Below the pieces are notes generated by a model. That model saw only the letters and a list, made by a program, of their open reading frames with translations. It was not told the DNA's origin and did not search any database. Source: Oscillospiraceae bacterium (GTDB taxonomy: Bacteria; Bacillota; Clostridia; Oscillospirales; Oscillospiraceae). Taken from it: a DNA stretch of 64,000 nucleotides. The DNA is taken from the NCBI GenBank assembly GCA_017415425.1, contig JAFQGT010000005.1, forward strand, positions 151,038-215,037, read 5' to 3'. A program made the translations under genes and the position numbers. Below are positions 60,944-64,000 of the stretch, in pieces; position 1 is the stretch's first letter; the number at the start of each line of letters is the position of its first letter.

Positions 60944-61456
60944 TTGCATATTCATCGACCACTTCATACACTGAAATCTGTATGCAGGTTTCGTGTCTTT
61001 TTCCTTGCATTTGTTTGGATCGCCGGCTTATCGCTCGGGGGATATGCTGCCTTATGTAACGTCAAATATTCATATTCTTTTACTTTAGTGCAGCCGCACT
61101 TTTTTCAGGTGTTGCTTTTATCCCTGTTGCCGTTATTGCTCAGTGCCATTGCTTTGTGTATTTGTTTTTGGATCCTATATCCAATCGTTTTTATCAAAGC
61201 TATTACGTTCGGATTTACCTCCGTATTACTGGTTACAAGCTATGGGCATTCCGGCTGGCTGATCAGAGTACTTGTGATGTTTCCGGGCATCATTTCCTTA
61301 TTTATAACCTGGTTTTTCTGGCTTACACAGGCTGCGCAACATCCTAGGTCCGCCCGTCAATTGATGATTTTTGCAACTCTTGGCATTGTGGCTGTTGCAT
61401 TGCTTGACGTATATATTTTAATCCCTGCACTTAAGCAATCCGCATTATTCTTATGA
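60944..61456 (+). CDS. SpoIIM-like membrane protein
   Basis: TTG start at 60944, eight bases behind AAGGGGGAG, gives 170 aa with five membrane segments (about 15-37, 53-75, 78-95, 105-128, 140-162). Gene position (directly upstream of xerD) and topology match SpoIIM, the DMP-complex protein of forespore engulfment in Bacillus; the short length and lack of a clear motif make this uncertain. The stop is 21 bases before xerD, so the two are cotranscribed. Confidence 0.6.
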   Translation: MHIHRPLHTLKSVCRFRVFFLAFVWIAGLSLGGYAALCNVKYSYSFTLVQPHFFQVLLLSLLPLLLSAIALCICFWILYPIVFIKAITFGFTSVLLVTSYGHSGWLIRVLVMFPGIISLFITWFFWLTQAAQHPRSARQLMIFATLGIVAVALLDVYILIPALKQSALFL

Positions 61457-61477
61457 AGCAGAAAGGTTCGCAGTTTC

Positions 61478-62362
61478 ATGTTGGATTTGATCAAGGCTTA
61501 TGAAAATTACCTAACTAAGGTAAAACAGGCATCTTCCAACACCATTTCTTCATATATGCGTGACATTAGACAGTTTTCTGACTGGTTAATGGAGTGCAAG
61601 GACACAGAAGTGATGGATGCCACACAACTAAATATCAGCCAATATATGAGCGTGATGGAATCTGACAATCGTTCTGCTGCAACCATTTCCAGAACATTGG
61701 CAAGTCTTAAGAATTTCTATGCCTATCTGGTATCTTCTGGATTTTGCGAAAAAACGCCGGTTACAGATATTCGCATCACCAGGGGTGAGAAGAAACTTCC
61801 GCAAATTTTGACCGGCCGTGAGATCGAATTATTGCTGTCACAGCCTGTTTGCGTCGACGCAAAGGGTTTTCGTGATAAGGCTATGTTGGAGGTTATGTAC
61901 GCGACAGGTATCCGGGTGAGCGAACTGATCGAGCTGGATCTGGATGATGTAAATCTGGATTTGGGCATTGTCAAATGCAGCACCTCCAAGAAGACTCGTG
62001 CAATTCCTTTGTATCCTGCAGCCTTACGCGCATTATCTGTATACATTCGTGACATTCGCGAGAGTATGCTTGCATCACCTGATGAAACAGCCTTATTTGT
62101 GAATATAAACGGAGTGCGTATGAGCCGTCAAGGCTTCTGGAAAATACTCAAGCACTATCAGGAAACAGCGCATATTGAAAAAGAAATCACACCCCATACC
62201 TTGCGTCACAGCTTTGCAGTCCATCTGCTGGAAAACGGCGCGGATTTGGGTTCACTGCAGGAACTGATGGGGCATTGTGACATATCTTCTACCCAGATGT
62301 ACACCCATTTGATCAACCAGAAGATTCGGTCTGTGTATGAAAAATGTCATCCAAAAGCATAA
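61478..62362 (+). CDS. xerD: Site-specific tyrosine recombinase XerD
   Basis: 294 aa. N-terminal SAM-like core-binding domain (1-90: ENYLTKVKQASSNTISSYMRDI), catalytic domain with R in GIRVSELIEL near 147, HTLRHSFAVHLLENGADL, GHCDISSTQMYTHL with the nucleophile Tyr. With XerC-type partners it resolves chromosome dimers at dif. Not an integrase of a mobile element: no att repeats or phage genes nearby, and it has the classic size and neighbours. Confidence 0.93.
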   Translation: MLDLIKAYENYLTKVKQASSNTISSYMRDIRQFSDWLMECKDTEVMDATQLNISQYMSVMESDNRSAATISRTLASLKNFYAYLVSSGFCEKTPVTDIRITRGEKKLPQILTGREIELLLSQPVCVDAKGFRDKAMLEVMYATGIRVSELIELDLDDVNLDLGIVKCSTSKKTRAIPLYPAALRALSVYIRDIRESMLASPDETALFVNINGVRMSRQGFWKILKHYQETAHIEKEITPHTLRHSFAVHLLENGADLGSLQELMGHCDISSTQMYTHLINQKIRSVYEKCHPKA

Positions 62363-62398
62363 AAAAGGTCTATTGTTATGAACAATAGACCTTTTTTA
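62363..62398. terminator. Bidirectional terminator between xerD and pfkA
   Basis: Perfect 15-base stem AAAAGGTCTATTGTT / AACAATAGACCTTTT with a 3-base loop and A and T tracts on both sides. Confidence 0.9.
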
Positions 62399-62432
62399 TT
62401 TTGATTGGAAAACAAAAGAGGGGATTGCGGGA

Positions 62433-63404
62433 TCAAATTCCCGTCATAGCAGCCAGAACATTTACTTCCATTTCCTGAATGCGTCGTTCTTTTGACAAAC
62501 CCTCATCAATGTCTACATCCGTATAGTTTCCGTTATCGGTGCATACGATACGATTTGTTTTGCCTGCAAGGAGCAGCTCAACCGCCATAAATCCCATTTT
62601 TGTTGCATTTACACGATCCCGTCCGGTGGGAACACCGCCGCGCTGAATGTGGCCAAGAACAGTGACTCTTGGATCCAGATCGATGCTGGATTTGATTCTG
62701 GCTGCAATATCCGAAGCGCAAGCGGAGCCTTCTGCAACTACAATCATATAGTGAGTAAATCCGTTGAAACGGGCTTGACGGATCTTTTCAATGACATCCT
62801 TTTCAAAATCAAGGGGTTTTTCTGGAACAAGTACTGCGGTAGCACCTACCGCAAGACCTACATACATAGCCAGGAAACCGGCATTTCGTCCCATCACTTC
62901 CACTACAGAGCAACGTTCGTGAGATTGCATTGTGTCACGCAGACGGTCAATGCACTCAATCGCGGTATTGGCAGCCGTATCAAAGCCGATGGAGTAGTTT
63001 GTGCAGCTAATATCGTTATCGATTGTTGCGGGAATACATATCACATTGATGCCGTACTTAGACAAGGCGCGAGCACCACGAAAGGTACCGTCGCCGCCGA
63101 TCGCAATAATACCATCCAAACCGAGGAATTTACAGGTAGAGACTGCCTTTTGCTGACCTTCCTCGGTCATAAACTCCTTGCTACGCGCAGTATACAACAC
63201 CGTACCGCCCCGGTTGATAATGTGTGAAATTTTCTTTTCATCCAACTTAATCAGATCGCCGGAAATCAATCCATTGTATCCGCGACGAACGCCGTAGCAC
63301 TCAATTCCGTGAAATAGGGCAGTCCGAACCACAGACCGCACCGCTGCATTCATACCGGGAGCGTCACCACCGCTGGTCAGAACGCCGATTCTTTTTACAC
63401 TCAT
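62433..63404 (-). CDS. pfkA: ATP-dependent 6-phosphofructokinase
   Basis: 323 aa. GGDAPGMNAAVRS at the start, GGDGTFRGA near 105, TIDNDI with catalytic Asp, EVMGRNAGFLA and HIQRGG near the allosteric site. The Gly in GGDGT marks the ATP-dependent rather than the pyrophosphate-dependent type. Committed step of glycolysis. AAGGAGG before ATG. Single gene. Confidence 0.97.
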   Translation of the reverse strand: MSVKRIGVLTSGGDAPGMNAAVRSVVRTALFHGIECYGVRRGYNGLISGDLIKLDEKKISHIINRGGTVLYTARSKEFMTEEGQQKAVSTCKFLGLDGIIAIGGDGTFRGARALSKYGINVICIPATIDNDISCTNYSIGFDTAANTAIECIDRLRDTMQSHERCSVVEVMGRNAGFLAMYVGLAVGATAVLVPEKPLDFEKDVIEKIRQARFNGFTHYMIVVAEGSACASDIAARIKSSIDLDPRVTVLGHIQRGGVPTGRDRVNATKMGFMAVELLLAGKTNRIVCTDNGNYTDVDIDEGLSKERRIQEMEVNVLAAMTGI

Positions 63405-63434
63405 ATAATATCCTCCTTGGTATGATCTATCTAT

Positions 63435-63463
63435 ATTTTATACTGATTTATCGGGATTGTAAA
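63435..63463 (-). promoter_or_regulatory. Promoter of pfkA
   Basis: Minus strand TTTACA, 17 bases, TAAAAT, about 31 bases before the pfkA ATG. Confidence 0.7.
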
Positions 63464-63485
63464 GGTTATTTATCTGCTAGAGGTA

Positions 63486-63668
63486 TTGCGTTTATTTGAA
63501 AAGCTCAAACAAGCGATGGGTGCTCTGGGGGAAGTACAGGATTACAGGATAGTAATGACAATTATGGCAGTGGTCTCCGTTGCAGCGTGTTGGCTGACTA
63601 CAGGACGAGATAAGAAAGCGTTGGACAAGATCTGTCTCTATTCAAAAGAACTTGAAATCAAAACATAA
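63486..63668 (+). CDS. Small single-span membrane protein, uncertain
   Basis: 60 aa if started at TTG 63486; no ATG opens the frame before residue 11 and the ribosome site (AGAGG) is close. Basic amphipathic start (RLFEKLKQAMGAL), one membrane segment (about 23-39), charged tail (GRDKKALDKICLYSKELEIK). A strong terminator 8 bases after the stop supports a real transcript. No family recognised. Confidence 0.45.
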   Translation: MRLFEKLKQAMGALGEVQDYRIVMTIMAVVSVAACWLTTGRDKKALDKICLYSKELEIKT

Positions 63669-63674
63669 ATAGGA

Positions 63675-63705
63675 ATCCGGCAGATTGTTCTGCCGGAATT
63701 TTTTA
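63675..63705 (+). terminator. Terminator behind the small membrane protein gene
   Basis: Nine-base stem TCCGGCAGA / TCTGCCGGA, loop TTGT, then ATTTTTT. Confidence 0.85.
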
Positions 63706-63735
63706 TATAAATTATATGGGGGAGCGAAGAGCACT

Positions 63736-63829
63736 TTACCTTGAGTAATATTAAAAGAATTACTATAATATTTAACGAACGCAACAAAATAAAAATTTTG
63801 TTGCGTTCAAGGTAATTTTATGATACAAT
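63736..63829 (+). other. Structured spacer with nested hairpins and two promoter-like pairs
   Basis: Outer arms TTACCTT (63736) / AAGGTAA (63809) enclose a small hairpin GTAAT / ATTAC and a perfect 14-base stem GAACGCAACAAAAT / ATTTTGTTGCGTTC (63777-63808, loop AAAA). Within it, TTGAGT-17-TATAAT (63741-63769) would start RNA right at the long stem, and TTGCGT-17-TACAAT (63801-63829) uses the 3' arm as -35. Both point toward the end of the GNAT gene on the other strand. Confidence 0.5.
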
Positions 63830-63846
63830 ATACTCATAACAAGGAT

Positions 63847-64000
63847 TTATGTCATTTTCGGCCGGTTCCATCGGCTCTTATCGCATCTATAATAAATAAA
63901 TATATCATCACATTGCGTTTCCTTAAATCCTACTTTTTCCAGATCACGCTGACTCCTTATATTCTTATGAATCGCATCCGCATACACTGTCTTCATATTC
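63847..64000 (-). CDS. GNAT-family N-acetyltransferase, C-terminal part only
   Basis: The last 50 or so codons are visible; the rest is outside the window. DAIHKNIRSQRDLEKVGF is the usual GNAT motif B helix, where the end of the acetyl-CoA site sits, followed by a beta strand DDIFIYYRCDKSRW. This pattern is typical of RimJ/RimL-like or small-molecule acetyltransferases; the substrate is unknown. No clear terminator with a T tract follows, only the structured spacer. Confidence 0.75.
   Translation of the reverse strand, partial: NMKTVYADAIHKNIRSQRDLEKVGFKETQCDDIFIYYRCDKSRWNRPKMT

Noticed and set aside
61478..62362. xerD as integrase of a mobile element
   Set aside because: No att repeats, tRNA target or phage genes; size and neighbours fit chromosomal XerD.
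63849..63899. 16-codon peptide gene
   Set aside because: It has AAGGA and ATG but is antisense to the GNAT end and too short to support; kept only as part of a finding.

Overview
The window reads as a chromosomal segment of an endospore-forming Clostridia bacterium, probably of the Oscillospiraceae/Ruminococcaceae type. The evidence is the set of sporulation genes (spoIIR, spoVAD-spoVAE, spoIIAA-spoIIAB-sigF, yunB, ylbJ, yqfC-yqfD, a SpoIIM-like gene), Gram-positive style leaders (two T-boxes), strong GGAGG ribosome sites, short intergenic gaps and many intrinsic terminators. No rRNA, tRNA, CRISPR array, insertion sequence or prophage was seen. Most of the window is housekeeping DNA.

Layout. 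1-3153 (minus): start of a CDP-alcohol phosphatidyltransferase, then a probable late-sporulation cassette: two peptidoglycan-binding proteins (one with a SpoIID-type domain), a small beta-sandwich protein with a probable CTG start, and a helical protein. None has a signal peptide, and a SigK-like promoter precedes three of them. 3257-8786: asnB, then apgM-serC-serA (phosphoglycerate and serine). 8841-17532: DUF378 protein, ispE, spoIIR, addB-addA. 17575-23631 (minus): an Asn/Gln-rich peptide, spoVAE, spoVAD, a small conserved protein, ireB, and pheS-pheT behind a Phe T-box. 23741-27646: M32 carboxypeptidase, nnrD, a lipoprotein, a mazF without a visible mazE, and an unknown protein.

27579-31308 (minus): exonuclease III and a ComEA-like protein, response regulator, histidine kinase and GerMN lipoprotein in one overlapping run; the last three have the gene order of actinobacterial mtrA-mtrB-lpqB. 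Divergent from this is a DD-carboxypeptidase gene followed by a type 4 uracil-DNA glycosylase. 33442-35260 is an AT-rich patch with two unknown exported proteins. Then come a GT2 glycosyltransferase (minus), T-box-valS, the spoIIA operon, pcrA, yunB and ligA.

45934-54457: a small Cys-rich protein and ylbJ (minus), then the classic yqfC-yqfD-phoH-ybeY-era-yqzL-recO run and mutS2. 54582-60065: HPr, uvrC, rsmD, coaD, a coiled-coil protein and a phosphohexomutase. 60157-64000: a TIGR04086-type membrane protein, a SpoIIM-like protein, xerD, pfkA (minus), a small membrane peptide, a structured promoter-bearing spacer and the 3' end of a GNAT acetyltransferase (minus).

The window is compact: several genes overlap, and in at least four places a terminator-like hairpin sits directly in front of, or inside, the leader of the next gene. 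The least ordinary features are the 0.46-3.15 kb cassette, the three-gene GerMN/kinase/regulator unit, the Asn/Gln-rich peptide, the hairpin that covers the spoIIR start, the AT-rich patch near 34 kb and the structured spacer near 63.8 kb. Family names come from recognised motifs and remembered family features, not from database searches.
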